A stretch of 64,000 bases of DNA from Karstenula rhodostoma CBS 690.94 (taxonomy: Eukaryota; Ascomycota; Dothideomycetes; Pleosporales; Didymosphaeriaceae): contig MU001503.1 of the NCBI GenBank assembly GCA_010093485.1, positions 703,132 through 767,131 on the forward strand, written 5' to 3'. Below the pieces are notes generated by a model, which was given only the letters and a program-made list of their open reading frames with translations, had not been told where the DNA came from and ran no database searches. The position numbers and the translations under genes are program-made. This document shows, piece by piece, positions 40,409 through 53,900 of this stretch; the stretch's first letter is position 1, and each line of letters begins with the position of its first letter.

Positions 40409-41139
40409 TATAGTTTACTATTTCTATATTTAATTTACTATATTTAAAAAGTATATCTTTATCCCTTTTTTTAATATTTAGAATTCCTAGAATTACTATA
40501 AATAGTAGAGGTATAGAAGTATCTATAATTATAAACTCTACTATATTAGTAATACTCTAGATCTAGACCTAGAATTAGGCCTTTTAGTTATAAAAGCTAA
40601 TATTAAATATCTAGCCTAATACTAGTTTAATATTATTTTAGTAACCTATTCTAATTTAATATAATCTAATAGTATTATTATTCTAATTAATACTATAATA
40701 CTATTATTACTTTCTTTTATAAAAATAAAATTTAATAACTAGAAATTATTATAAATTTTTATTTAGTATTATATATATTAATATATTTCTAGTTACTATT
40801 TTTAGAAGAATACTACTATAAAAGAGAAAATTTATAAATTTAGAACTTTTTAGTCTATTTATTTATACCTTACTTTTATTATTCCCTTTAGAAAGTAATA
40901 TAGATACTTTAAATCTATCTATAATTATATATAACTTAACCCTTTCTATTCTATATTAGTATTAGGCTAGAGAACTAATACTAATATCTAAGTCTATACT
41001 AGTATAACTAGTATAGCTTAGTATATTAGTATATATATTTTAAAGGCTAAAAAATATACTATTTTTTATATAAACTTTATAGTATCTATTCTTTTCTATT
41101 TAAATAAAGATTATACTTTTACTTTATTTATTATTTATA

Positions 41140-44100
41140 ATAAATAAAGTAAGGAAGTAAACTATTATAGTAGAGCTTCTATATAGATAGCTAAACCTTA
41201 GGGCTATATATTACCTAATTAGAATAGAGGATTTCAGGCTTTTTATTAGCTAAAAAAAGGTATTTTATATATTCTAATTAGTCCTTAAAACGCGATATAA
41301 TAATATTTCCCTAAATACTAATATAATTAATATATTATCTATAACTACTTTAGCTATAGAATATTAAACTTAGCTATATATTTCTAAATATTTATTTAGT
41401 ATATAATCCTTTTTTAGGTATTAGTCTAGCCTAATACTAACTAATACTTTAAAAACTTAAAACTTTCTTTTTAACTTAATTTAACTTTATCCCTTATCTA
41501 TCCTTTTACTATAATACTATTATAATACTTAACTTTAATAATACTTTTAGTAGTCTTATACTATTTTCTTTATCTACCTTAATATCCTTTAAGATATTCT
41601 ATATTTATAGAATACTATCTATATCCTTTATTTCTATAATACTTCCTAATACCTTCTAATAGAGTAGAAGTCCTCCTAGTACTAAAGCGCCTATTATATA
41701 TAATATAAATATACTTATCTAAAATAATATTATAGTTATAATAGATAGAATAAAGTATAGATATTCTTTTTTATTATTATTTTAACTAATATTAATAGGG
41801 ATTTATAGGTACTATTATCCCCTAAATTTACTTACCCTAAAGTTATAATACTATATTCTTCTATATTAAAAAGTATACTATTATCCTATATATCTTTACT
41901 AGCTAACCTACTATATTCTACTATAAATACTATATAATACTCTCTTTATAATACCTTACTTCCTTATTAGTATACCTTTTTTAAATACTATATAATTATT
42001 ATAGGATAGTATTAATAGTATAAAGAGTATTCTAATAATTCTAACTAGGAGTATATTCTCTTTTATAAAGTTCTAGAGCTCTAGGAATAGGCTAAGTAGT
42101 ATCTTTATAAAACTAAGTAATTTAAGTCTATTATAGAAGATATTATTCTTCCCTTCTTCTAAAATTATATAGATAATAGTAAATAAAAGTATTTCCTCCT
42201 ATAATAGATTATATTTCTAAATTAGTATAAAATAAACTTTTAAAGTAGATTAGTTATACCCTACCTCTTTTTTTTTATATATATTCTTATCTAATACCTA
42301 GACTAATATCTATTTTATAGATATATTTTTATATTATATTACCTATTCTAGCTATATACTATCTCTTTATTAATTAGTAATAGTAGGTTAGGGACCTATA
42401 CTACTCTACTATAAATATAGTTATTTATTTAATCTAGTTTTTAATATCTTTATAAATAGAAAACTAAAGAAATACTATATATATTATAAATAAAAATATT
42501 TTCTACTAACTCCTATTATACCTCTTTCTAAATACTATATTATTAATAGGTTTACTAATACTATAACTTAACTATATTCTATACCTTATACTCTATTATC
42601 TTTACTAAATTTTTTATAATTCTTTACCCTAATAAGACTAATTCTATAAAGGTTATCTTAGGATAACTATTATTTATTATATAAGGCCTATTAGATCCCT
42701 CTTCTAATATCCTCTCTTAGGCTAAATATAATATAATTAATATTATATACTCTTTTACTATTATATATAGAGGATTTAGATATAAGATCTATTTAATTTA
42801 TAATAATATAAATACCTATCTAGCCTACTCCTATATCCCTAGGTCTATAAGTATTAAATAAGATATTAGACTTTACCTCTTCTAATAATCCTATACCTAA
42901 TTATAGTAATAAAAGTAGTAGGAATAAATTTAGTAATAGGGACCTTTTTATAAAGGATTTTATAACTATTAAAAACTAAATATATTAGTAGGATTCTCCT
43001 ATTTAGTAACCTTTAGATTCTATAAACCTAGACTATTTATAGGAACCTATACTTCTACCTAAAGAATTAAACTATATATTAGTATTCTATTAGGAGTTTA
43101 AGAATATTTAAATAAGTACTTACTCTATTTATAATTACTAGTAGTTTAACCTCTATATTATCTAGAGAGAGTATAATAACTATTATTAAAATTAGATAAA
43201 GAATAATAGACTAGATTTTATTTTATTATATAGGAGTAGGAATAATATAGACTTAAGGCCTCTACTTTTATTATTACTACCTCTTACTAATATAGAAGAA
43301 TATCTACTTACTTAGGTCTAGATTACTATAAAGATATATACCTATAGAGGGGCCTAATACTATTATTATAGCTATATCTATAACTTTACTATTAATATAG
43401 TAATATCTTTTTTTTAACTTTTATAATTTTTTTAAGAGGTTAAGATTATTATCCTAAAGCCTACCTAGACTAAAGGGGATAACCTAGATTAAATTAATTA
43501 CTAATTTAAGAAGGACTATTATATATACTATTCTATTATATAATAGTAGCTTCTATTCCTAATTATCTATTATTCTAGCTATTAAAATATTATTATTAAC
43601 TATAAAATTCTTATATCCCTTCCTATTAATAGTTTTATTAAATAGTAACTAGAGGTTTTTTATTTTAGTTCTAAAGACTTTAGTTTTAGTTAAATAACTA
43701 ATATTATATTTAATACCTCCTTTAGCTAGTAGTCTTATCCTTTAAATATAGATAGTATACTACTTAGTACTACTTCTATATAAAGAGGAGGTAAGAGTAT
43801 ATATACTAGTAATAAAGAGGCTAGTATTAAAAATAATATATATAAGAATAAAGATAAGCCTTTAGAAGTTTTAACTATACCTAATTTAGATATAACTACC
43901 CCTAAGTTTAAATCTCTTTAGAACTAAATTTATTTTTATACTAGCTATATTTATCTCTTTATAGGAGCTATTTATCTAATACTAATTACTAAGTTTATTA
44001 GAAGTATTTACTATTTAAGTCTTATATTCCCTTTACTATACCCTACTAGTATAGGTAATTATAATAAGCCTTATTTATAAGAAGTTAATCTTATTACCTA

Positions 44101-45315
44101 TATATATTACCTTTTTTATTATAAAGATAGATATTTTACTTACTATCCTTAATTTTAGTTTACTCTATTTAATATAATAATATAAAAGGTATCTATAATA
44201 TAGGCTAATTTTATAGCTAGGTAAGGTATTAATAGTTTTCTATTATAGGCTAAGGATATTTAGGCTATCTTTTTAGGGCCTAATTAAGGAGTATTACTAA
44301 TTAACTCTATTATTTATATAAGTACTTAGCTCTAGGGAATATAGCTATACTAGTAATAAGAAGGTAGGAAGCTTAATATTATAGTAAGTTATTATAACCT
44401 TAACTATCTAATACCTACCTAATACTTTCTAAATTAAGTAGTTAAAAAGCTTTACCTTATTTATTATTTTCTTTACTACTAATAACTTTTAGTATAATCT
44501 CCTCTAGTTTATACTATAATTTAAGGAGTAGTAAATAGTAACTTTAAATATATAGAGGAGACTTACTTAGAATTTTCTAAAAAAATATTCTTATATTATA
44601 GCTTACTATTTCTATATTTAATTTACTATATTTAAAAAGTATATTCTTATCCCTTTTCTTAATATCTAGGACTCCTAGGATTACTATAAATAATAGGGGT
44701 ATAGGAGTATTTATAATTATAGGCTCTACTATATTAGTAATACTCTAGATCTAGACCTAGAATTAGGCCCTTTAGCTATAAAGGCTAATATTAAATACTT
44801 AGCCTAATACTAGTCTAATACTATTTTAGTAATCTATTCTAAACTAATATAATCTAATAATACTATTATTCTAATTAATACTATAATACTATTATTACTT
44901 CTTTTTATAGAAATAAAGTTTAATAACTAGAAACTATTATTAATTCTTAGTATTATATATACTAATATATTTCTAGTTACTATTTTTAGAAGAATACTAT
45001 TATAAAAGAGGAAACTTATAAATTTAGGGCTCCTTAGCCTATTTATTTATACCCTACTTTTATTATTCCCCCTAGAAAGTAATATAGATACTTTAAACCT
45101 ATCTATAATTATATATAATTTAACCCTTTCTATCCTATATTAGTATTAGGCTAGAGGGCTAATACTAATATCTAAGTCTATACTAGTATAGCTAGTATAA
45201 CTTAGTATATTAGTATATATACCTTAAAGGCTAAAAAATATACTATTTCCTATATAAACCTTATAGTATCTATTCTTCTCTATCTAAATAAAGATTATAC
45301 TTTTACTTTATTTAT
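41140..45315. mobile_element. element X copy 2 (4.18 kb), uninterrupted
   Basis: Head-to-tail second copy of element X, separated from copy 1 by the 8-mer tatttata. It has the same 13-bp inverted ends, ATAAATAAAGTAA and TTACTTTATTTAT. It lacks the Gypsy and all three retroposons of copy 1 and so supplies their empty sites. It is generally less mutated than copy 1 (more C and G at RIP-type differences). No coding function recognised. Confidence 0.7.
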
Positions 45316-45316
45316 A

Positions 45317-48300
45317 TCTAAGCTTATAAATAAAATAATTAGGAAAAGAAATTATTTAGTCTAAGAAGTTATATATATACTATTTAGCCTTTTACTTATA
45401 TAGTCTATATAGGTTATAATAAGTATTAATTACTAGTTTAAAAAAATATAGTTTACTATATTCTTTTTTTATTAAGTTTAATAAATAAATAAGGAAGAGC
45501 TTAATTTTAATAATATTCTATTCTAGAGTAGAAAGTTAATACTCTAGAGATATAAGAAATACCTATTTATACTTAATAGCCTCTACTATATTAACTTCCT
45601 TTTATATTTTAATTATAAGAGTAAGATCCCTTTTAGGTAACCTAGAGCTAAACTATATATCTTATTCTATTATCTATAGTATTCTCCTATATTAGATCTA
45701 GTCTATTTCTATTATATTAAGTTTATACTTTATTATCTCTTCTAATATATAGATAATATTTATAACTTTTAGAGGTAGTTATTTAAGACTAATACTAAGG
45801 CCTATTACTATTATTATATATATTATACCTATAAGTATATTAATTATTATAGAGATAATTTTAATTAGGTAGAGATAAAGGACTTAGAACTTAAAAAAAT
45901 ACCTATTTAAAACTAATTTAAGTTAGATAAGTTAGTAGCTTAAGGACCTATTATTAATAGTAAACTAGTTAACTAAAATATACTAGAGTCTAGGCCTATT
46001 AACTATACTAAGGACTAGAGTACTAAGGAATATAATAACTACTAGAATTTAAGTAGTTTAATCTACTAGAAGTAGTTAATCTAGGAGTATTCTATTACTA
46101 GAGTAGAATAGCTTAATACTAACCCTAATACTCTAGTTACTTAATAAAGGATTACCTTTAATATAGTAATAAACTATTTTAAGGTAATTCTTAATAGAAG
46201 GGTACTACTATAGCTTCTTATTAATCTTAATAAGAAAGCTAGTACTAGTAAAACCTATATTATTAAAATAATTTTAACTTACCTTAATTAACTAGCTAAG
46301 AAAGTAGGTATACTATCTTCTATTATTTAATCTATACCTATTAGAGTTACTATATTCCTAATTAATAGCTAAATAATTAATAGTCTTTTCTAGATTCTAA
46401 TTATATATATAGGAGGGATTATACTACTACTATCTACTACTACTCTATAGTAGTTATAATTTACTTTCTCCTCTATATATTATTTTATTATTAATAAGAA
46501 GTCTATAGTTAGTTTTAATATATTAGCTTAGATTAGTATTTAACTTAGTAAAATCTATTCTTAATTTATATACCTCCCTTTTACTAGTCTAAATATTATT
46601 ATATCTAGAGACTTTTACTAGCTATTACCTATTACCTAGTAACCTTTATATAATCTATTACTAAGTAAAGGACCTATTAATACCTATATAAAGTAGCTCT
46701 ACTAGTAATTTTTAAAGACTATTATTCTTAATACTATTTAATACTAATAAGGAGATAGTAAGACTAACTTTTAGAATACCCTCTTATAACTTTAAGTTAA
46801 TAAAAGTACTTAGTAGGACTAGTTACTATTCTAAACTTATTATAGGGCTATTCTTTTAAATTTAGAAATAGATACTTTCTATAATTTTATATACCTCTAT
46901 ACTAAGTACTATAAAATTAATATAATTAATTATAATTATCTTTAAGACTAATACTAGCTAGTATTAGCCTATTATACTAAATATAATAACCCTATATATA
47001 TAATAATACTATTAATAGAAGCTAGTAATCTAGAGAGTAAACTTCTCCTTTCTATTAGTACTAAAATTATATTTCTAGCTAATACTTAAACTAAGTATAG
47101 TCTTATTAATAGAGTTATTAGCGAGATTAATAATATTATATAGTATCTAGCTACTATAGACTATATAAAAGAACCCCCTTTAGTTATTCTTATTATTTTT
47201 AATTAGTATATAGGGCCTAGTTTATATACTATAGAGATAGGTAAGATAGCTATACCTATTTTTTTTATATCTTATAAATTCCTTTATAACTAGATAGTTA
47301 TTATATAGGTTTAGTTTTCTTTCTACTTAATATAGGCTATTATAGTATATAAGTTCTAAAGTCTTAGTCTTACTTTAGCTAAAATACTTATATTTAGGGA
47401 GAAGGACTTTATTACTAGTTTACTATATATTACTCTATTATATATATAGAGTATTAAAGGCTTTATATTTAAAATTTCTTTTCCTTTTTAGTATCTAAGG
47501 TCTAAAGATAGGAAATATATAAAAGTAAGAAAGAAGAATAAATAATAGAGGTTAAATTAATTACTTTTATATTTAGGGACTATTTTCTAATTATTATAAG
47601 GCTTAATACCTTTTAGTATATTTAATATTATATCTTTTACTAATTTATTATCTAGTCCTTATCCTTAGTATTATAAAGTATATTTATAATCTAATCTATA
47701 TTATTAGGTAGATTCTCCTTATTACTAAATACTATATCTAGAATATAAGTAGCCTCTTTACTAGTAAATCTATTTACTCTAAATATATAGTCCCTAATTT
47801 ATTAGTAATATCTAATACTATAGCTAATACTTTATTTATAAAGTAGAGTATAGTATATATTTCTTATATAGACTAGAAAGTAATAGAGTAATATCCTTTT
47901 TATATATATTCTAGTATACTATATAGATTATAGATTAGTAGAAGAAACTAGTAAATTAGACTATATAAAATAGACTAATAAGTACCCTCTCCTACTTAAA
48001 CTATAGAATTATAAATAGTAGGTAAGTAATTCTTAAAGTCTTATATATAAAGAGATATTATATAACTAATAAGGTTATCTTATATAATATATAGTACTAT
48101 ATTAAATTAGTTAAGAATACTATAGTTTAAATAGGAATTTACTTTTATACTCTTTTAAGCTAATATTTTCTTTATTAGAATTAAATTCTAAACTTATATA
48201 TCTAATCTAGCTAGTATTTATTTAATCTATATTTAGTAAATATTAGTAAGGTATTAGTTTTAAAATACTTATATACTTATAAATAGGAGATCTTTATTTT

Positions 48301-50938
48301 ATAGATTATTAAGAAAGGTTTTAAAATCCTAGTAAAGATAGTTCTACTTCTAGTATAAAGTTTTAAAGTATTTAATAGTCTTATCCCTTATAATAATTTA
48401 GGTATTAAGTATAGCTATATTCTTAATACTAATTTTAGTATTAAGAACTTCTTATTTAAAGGCCTCTTAGTCTACTTTAACTTTTTTTTTTTTATTTCTC
48501 TTAAGAATAGTAGATAGGTTAAGTAATTACTAGTCTAAAGTCTTTAATAATAAGGCTCTAGTATTAGTTAAAATATTAGGTAGTTAGGTAGATATTAGTA
48601 TTATTAGAGTTAGAGTAAGAAAACTAGAAATATTAAAATACTAAGCTTATTTCTCTATAAATTACTTAGCCTTAATTTTACTAATATCTTAGCTAGTATA
48701 GGCTATTACCTTATAGTACTAAGTAGTTCTAATATTAAAGCTATTAAATATATTAGTACTTAATACTATTTAATATTTCTTTAACTTACTATATTATATT
48801 ATATATATTATTTAACTAGATATATAACTACTTTAGTATATTAAACTAGTCTCTTATTAGTAGCTAATTAATAATTAGCTATATAGCTAGTAGAAAGGTA
48901 TTCCTTTAAAACTTAAAGTAATATATATTATTTACTATTTTATTATACTCTATAGTAAGCTCTTTACTAGTTTTTTTTATTTAAGTAACTATATTTTTCT
49001 TTATACTCTTATTTAAAGAGTACTTTCTAGTATTTTTATACTATTTAATATTAGGTAGGTCTACTATAGTAGAGGTATTAGATAAGTATTAGGTATAAAG
49101 TAATAAATAGGTATTAGGTATAGAATAAGTAACTATATAGTCCTATAATATAGAGTATAAAAAAAAGATAGTAAAGATAAATAAAAAAAGTTATTAATAA
49201 ATATTATAAGTAGATTTTATATAATTAAACCCTACTATTATATACCTATCTATTAAGTACTTATACTATAAATACTAAAGTACCTTTATTTACTTAAGTA
49301 AAGGTAAATATACCTTATCTAAAAGTAGGAATATTCTATTACTTTTTTTACTATATAGACTAATACTATTTAATACCTTATATATACTTAAGATAGCTTA
49401 AGTATATTAAGTTTTTATAAAGTTAGAATATATTTACTTTTTATTTTTACTATAAATACTAAAGCGCCTTTATAACTTACTTACTAAAGTAAAGGTAAAT
49501 ATACTTTATTTAAAAGTAGAAATATTCTATTATTTTTTTTACTATATAGACTAATACTATCTAATACCTTATATATACTTATAATAGCTTAAATAGGTTA
49601 AGTTTTTATAAATATAGAGCTCTTTTTCTAATTTATTACCTTTTATCTTTACTTTTTTCTAGTTTACTTTTACTTATATTATATATATATACTAAGTAAG
49701 CCTATTATATAATCTATATAAGTACTATAGTTTTTACTCTTTTACCTTTTTTCTTTTTTACCTTAATACTATAAACTATTAATCCTTTTTAATTAATCTT
49801 ACTTATAAATAATTTCTATAAGTTTACTAGTATAATACTATATAGAAAGATTAAACCTTTATACCTTATTAGTAGTAAGGGTAAAGATAAGACTAAGGCT
49901 TAAAGTAAGTTAGATATTAGTTTTAAGTATTAGCCTTATACTTATATATTATAACTAGTCTATCTAGTTATCTAATAGCTACTAAGACCCCTTATAAAAC
50001 TATTACTTCTAGTTTACTTACTAAGACTTAATAATCTACTTTAATTATTAATAGTATTAAAAAGCCTTACTATTATAAACTTAGTAATAAATATAGTACT
50101 AGTATTAGGCTAGTATTAGACTAATATTCTTTAGCTATAGCTTTTTATAAAATTTACTAGTTCTAAAAGAATACTAACCTACTTATCTCTAAGCTACTAT
50201 TCTAGTACCTAGTAAAGGAGATAGCTATTAATTATAGTATCTTTTACTTTACCTACTATATTCTCCCTAAAACTATTAATAAAGACCTAGTTTATAGTCT
50301 TTACTTCTAGTCTAGTACTATTATAATTCTTTAGAAAATTTTTAAGGCCTTTTTAATTTATTTCTTTAAATATAAGTACTAGTTCTAGTATTAGGCTCTA
50401 TTATATTTATTAACTAAATTTAGATATATTACTAGCCTATATTTATACTAAGTATATTACTATTATAAAACGCGATATCTAGTATATTTACTAACTTATT
50501 AGGGTAATTAGTTCTTACTAGAATATACTATTTTAGTTTATCTAGTACTAGACTTATATATAAGTATTAGGCTAGGTATTAGAACTAATACCTCTATTTA
50601 CTAATTATACTTTAGGGTATTTATATATAAAGAATAAAGTTTATAATAGTAATAGATTTTTATTAATTAGATTTTTAAGAAAAATACTACTTTTTAGGGT
50701 TTAGTAGATAATTTAGTACTACCTTAATAGTAGTATAATACTAGATAAAATACCTCTTTAATATAGTTAGGTAGTTCTAGCCTATTTAGCCCTACTAATT
50801 ATACTTTCTTAAATTCTTTTTTTTTCTATACTATAATTCTTATATAGTTACTATATACTTCCTCTTTTATCTTTATAGATAATAAGGGTTTATTATAAAT
50901 ATACTAATTTAGTTTATATAGATTAGTAATATATTTTA
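45317..50938 (+). mobile_element. element Y copy 1, decayed PIF1-type helicase (Helitron-like)
   Basis: A 5,622-bp unit repeated head-to-tail at 50,939. It starts TCTAAG directly after an A, as a Helitron would, but the 3' end (ATATATTTTA) shows no clear CTRR or hairpin. A decayed + strand helicase is recognisable: Walker A (KASTSKT, originally GxAGTGKT-like) at 46,236-46,255, then a PIF1 motif resembling PTGVTAF...IHS near 46,330-46,385. A KSIVSFNILA box lies near 46,500-46,540 and SRDFYQLLPIT (GDFxQLPP family motif) at about 46,605-46,635. The C-terminal helicase block follows at about 47,310-47,490. No Rep (HUH) domain was recognised upstream, and about 3.4 kb after the helicase is unassigned. 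PIF1 helicase is well supported; Helitron is inference. Confidence 0.7.
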
Positions 50939-53900
50939 TTTAAGTTTATAAATAAAATAATTAGGGAAAAAGACTATTTAGCCTAAAAGGTTATATATAT
51001 ATTATTTAGCCTTCTACTTATATAGTCTATATAGATTATAATAAATATTAATTACTAGCCTAAAAAAGTATAGTTTACTATATTCTTTTTTTACTAAGTC
51101 TAATAAATAAATAAGGAAGAGCTTAATTCTAATAGTACTCTATTTTAGAGTAGAAAGTTAATACTCTAAAGATATAAAGAATACTTATTTATACTTAATA
51201 GTCTCTAATATATTAACTTTCTTTTATATTTTAATTATAAAAATAAAATTCTTTTTAAGTAATCTAAAACTAAACTATATATTCTATTTTATTATCTATA
51301 GTACTCTTTTATATTAGATTTAATCTATTTTTATTATATTAAGCTTATACTTTATTATTCCTTCTAGTATATAGATAATATTTATAACTTTTAGGAGTAG
51401 TTATTTAAAACTAATACTAAGGTATATTACTATTATTATATATATTATATCTATAAGTATATTAATTATTATAGAGATAATTTTAATTAGATAGAGATAA
51501 AGAATTTAAAACTTAAAGAAATATCTATTTAAAACTAATTTAAGTTAGATAAGCTAGTAGTTTAAAAACTTATTATTAATAGTAAACTAGTTAACTAAAA
51601 TATACTAAAATCTAAGCCTATTAATTATACTAAGGACTAGGGTACTAAGGAATATAATAACTACTAAGACCTAAGTAATTTAATTTACTAAAAGTAATTA
51701 ATCTAGAAGTATCTTATTACTAAAGTAAAATAGCCTAATACTAACTCTAATACTCTAGTTACTTAATAAATAATTACCTTTAATATAATAATAAACTATT
51801 TTAAGATAATATTTAGTAGAAAAGTACTATTATAGCTTTTTATTAATTTTAATAGAAAAGCTAGTACTAGTAAAATCTATATTATTAAAATAATTTTAAC
51901 TTATTTTAATTAACTAGTTAAGGAAGTAGGTATACTATCTCTTATTATCTAATTTATACCTACTAGAGTTACTATATTTCTAATTAATAGCTAAATAATT
52001 AATAGCCTTTTCTAAATTCTAATTATATATATAAAAGGAATTATACTACTACTATCTACTATTATTTTATAGTAGTTATAGGTTACTTTCTTCTCTATAG
52101 ACTATTTTATTATTAATAAGAAGTCTATAGTTAGTTTTAATATATTAGCTTAAATTAGTATTTAATTTAATAAAATCTATTTTTAATTTATATATCTCTT
52201 TTTTACTAGTCTAAATATTATTATATCTAGAGACTTTTACTAGCTATTACCTATTATTTAGTAACTTTTATATAATCTATTACTAAGTAAAGGACCTATT
52301 AATACCTATATAAAATAGCTCTACTAGTAATTCTTAAAAACTATTATTTTTAATACTATTTAATACTAATAAAGAGATAGTAAGACTAACTTTTAAAATA
52401 CTCTTTTATAATTTTAAATAAATAAAAGTACTTAGTAGAACTAGTTACTATTCTAAACTTATTATAGGGCTATTTTTTTAAATTTAGAAATAGATATTTT
52501 CTATAATTCTATATACCTCTATACTAAGTACTATAAAGTTAATATAATTAATTATAATTATTTTTAAAACTAATACTAGCTAGTATTAGTCTATTATACT
52601 AAATATAATAACTCTATATATATAATAATACTATTAATAGAAGCTAGTAATCTAGAAAGTAAACTTCTTCTTTTTATTAATACTAAAATTATACTTTTAA
52701 CTAATATTTAGACTAAGTATAGTCTTATTAATAGAGCTATTAGTAAGGTTAATAATATTATATAGTATCTAACTATTATATATTATATAAAAGAACTTCT
52801 TTTAGCTATTCTTACTACTTTTAATTAGTATATAGGGCCTAGTCTATATATTATAAAGGTAAGTAAAATAGCTATACCTATTTTTTTTATATTTTATAAA
52901 TTTCTTTATAACTAGATAGTTATTATATAGATCTAGTTTCCTCTCTACTTAGTATAAGCTATTATAGTATATAAGTTCTAAAATCTTAGTTTTATTTTAA
53001 CTAGAATATTTATATCTAGAAAGAAGAACTTTATTACTAATTTATTATATATTACTTTATTATATATAAAAAGTATTAAAAGTTTTATATTTAAAACTTT
53101 TTTTCCTTTCTAGTATCTAAAGTCTAAAAATAGAAAATATATAAAAATATAAAAAAAAAAAATAAAAAAAATTAAATTAATTATTTTTATATTTAGGAAC
53201 TATTTTCTTATTATTATAAAGCCTAATACTTTTTAGTATATCTAATACTATATTTTTTACTAATTTATTATCTAGTCCTTATTTTTAGTACTATAAAGTA
53301 TATTTATAATCTAATTTATATTATTAAATAGATTCTCTTTATTACTAAATACTATATCTAGAATATAAGTAGTCTCTTTATTAATAAATCTACTTACTTT
53401 AAATATATAATCCTTAACTTATTAGTAATATCTAATACTATAGCTAATATTTTATTTATAAAGTAAAGTATAGTATATACTTTTTATATAAACTAGAAAA
53501 TAGTAAAGTAATACCCTTTTTATATATATTCTAGTATACTATATAGACTATAAATTAGTAAAAGAAACTAGTAAATTAGACTATATAAAATAGACTAATA
53601 AATACCCTCTTCTACTTAAACTATAGAATTATAAATAGTAGGTAAATAATTCTTAAAGTTTTATATATAGAGAGATATTATATAGCTAATAAAATTATTT
53701 TATATAGTATATAATACTATATTAAATTAGTTAAAAATATTATAATTTAAATAGAAATTTATTTTTATACTTTTTTAAGCTAATATTTTTTTTATTAGAA
53801 TTAGATTCTAAACTTATATATTTAACCTAGTTAGTATCTACTTAATCTATACTTAGTAGATATTAGTAAAGTATTAGTTTTAAAATATTTATATACTTAT

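Larger units (their letters stand above)
21266..41131. mobile_element. element X copy 1 (4.18 kb unit) split by Gypsy and retroposons
   Basis: First of two head-to-tail copies. It starts ATAAATAAAGTAA and ends TTACTTTATTTAT, a perfect 13-bp terminal inverted repeat. The 8-mer tatttata lies immediately outside on both sides (21,258-21,265 and 41,132-41,139). Removing the Gypsy element (25,291-40,408) and three retroposons leaves about the same length as copy 2. Translations of both strands gave no family I can name; faint RT-like and other similarities were too weak to use. The inverted ends and 8-bp flanks suggest a DNA transposon. Confidence 0.65.
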
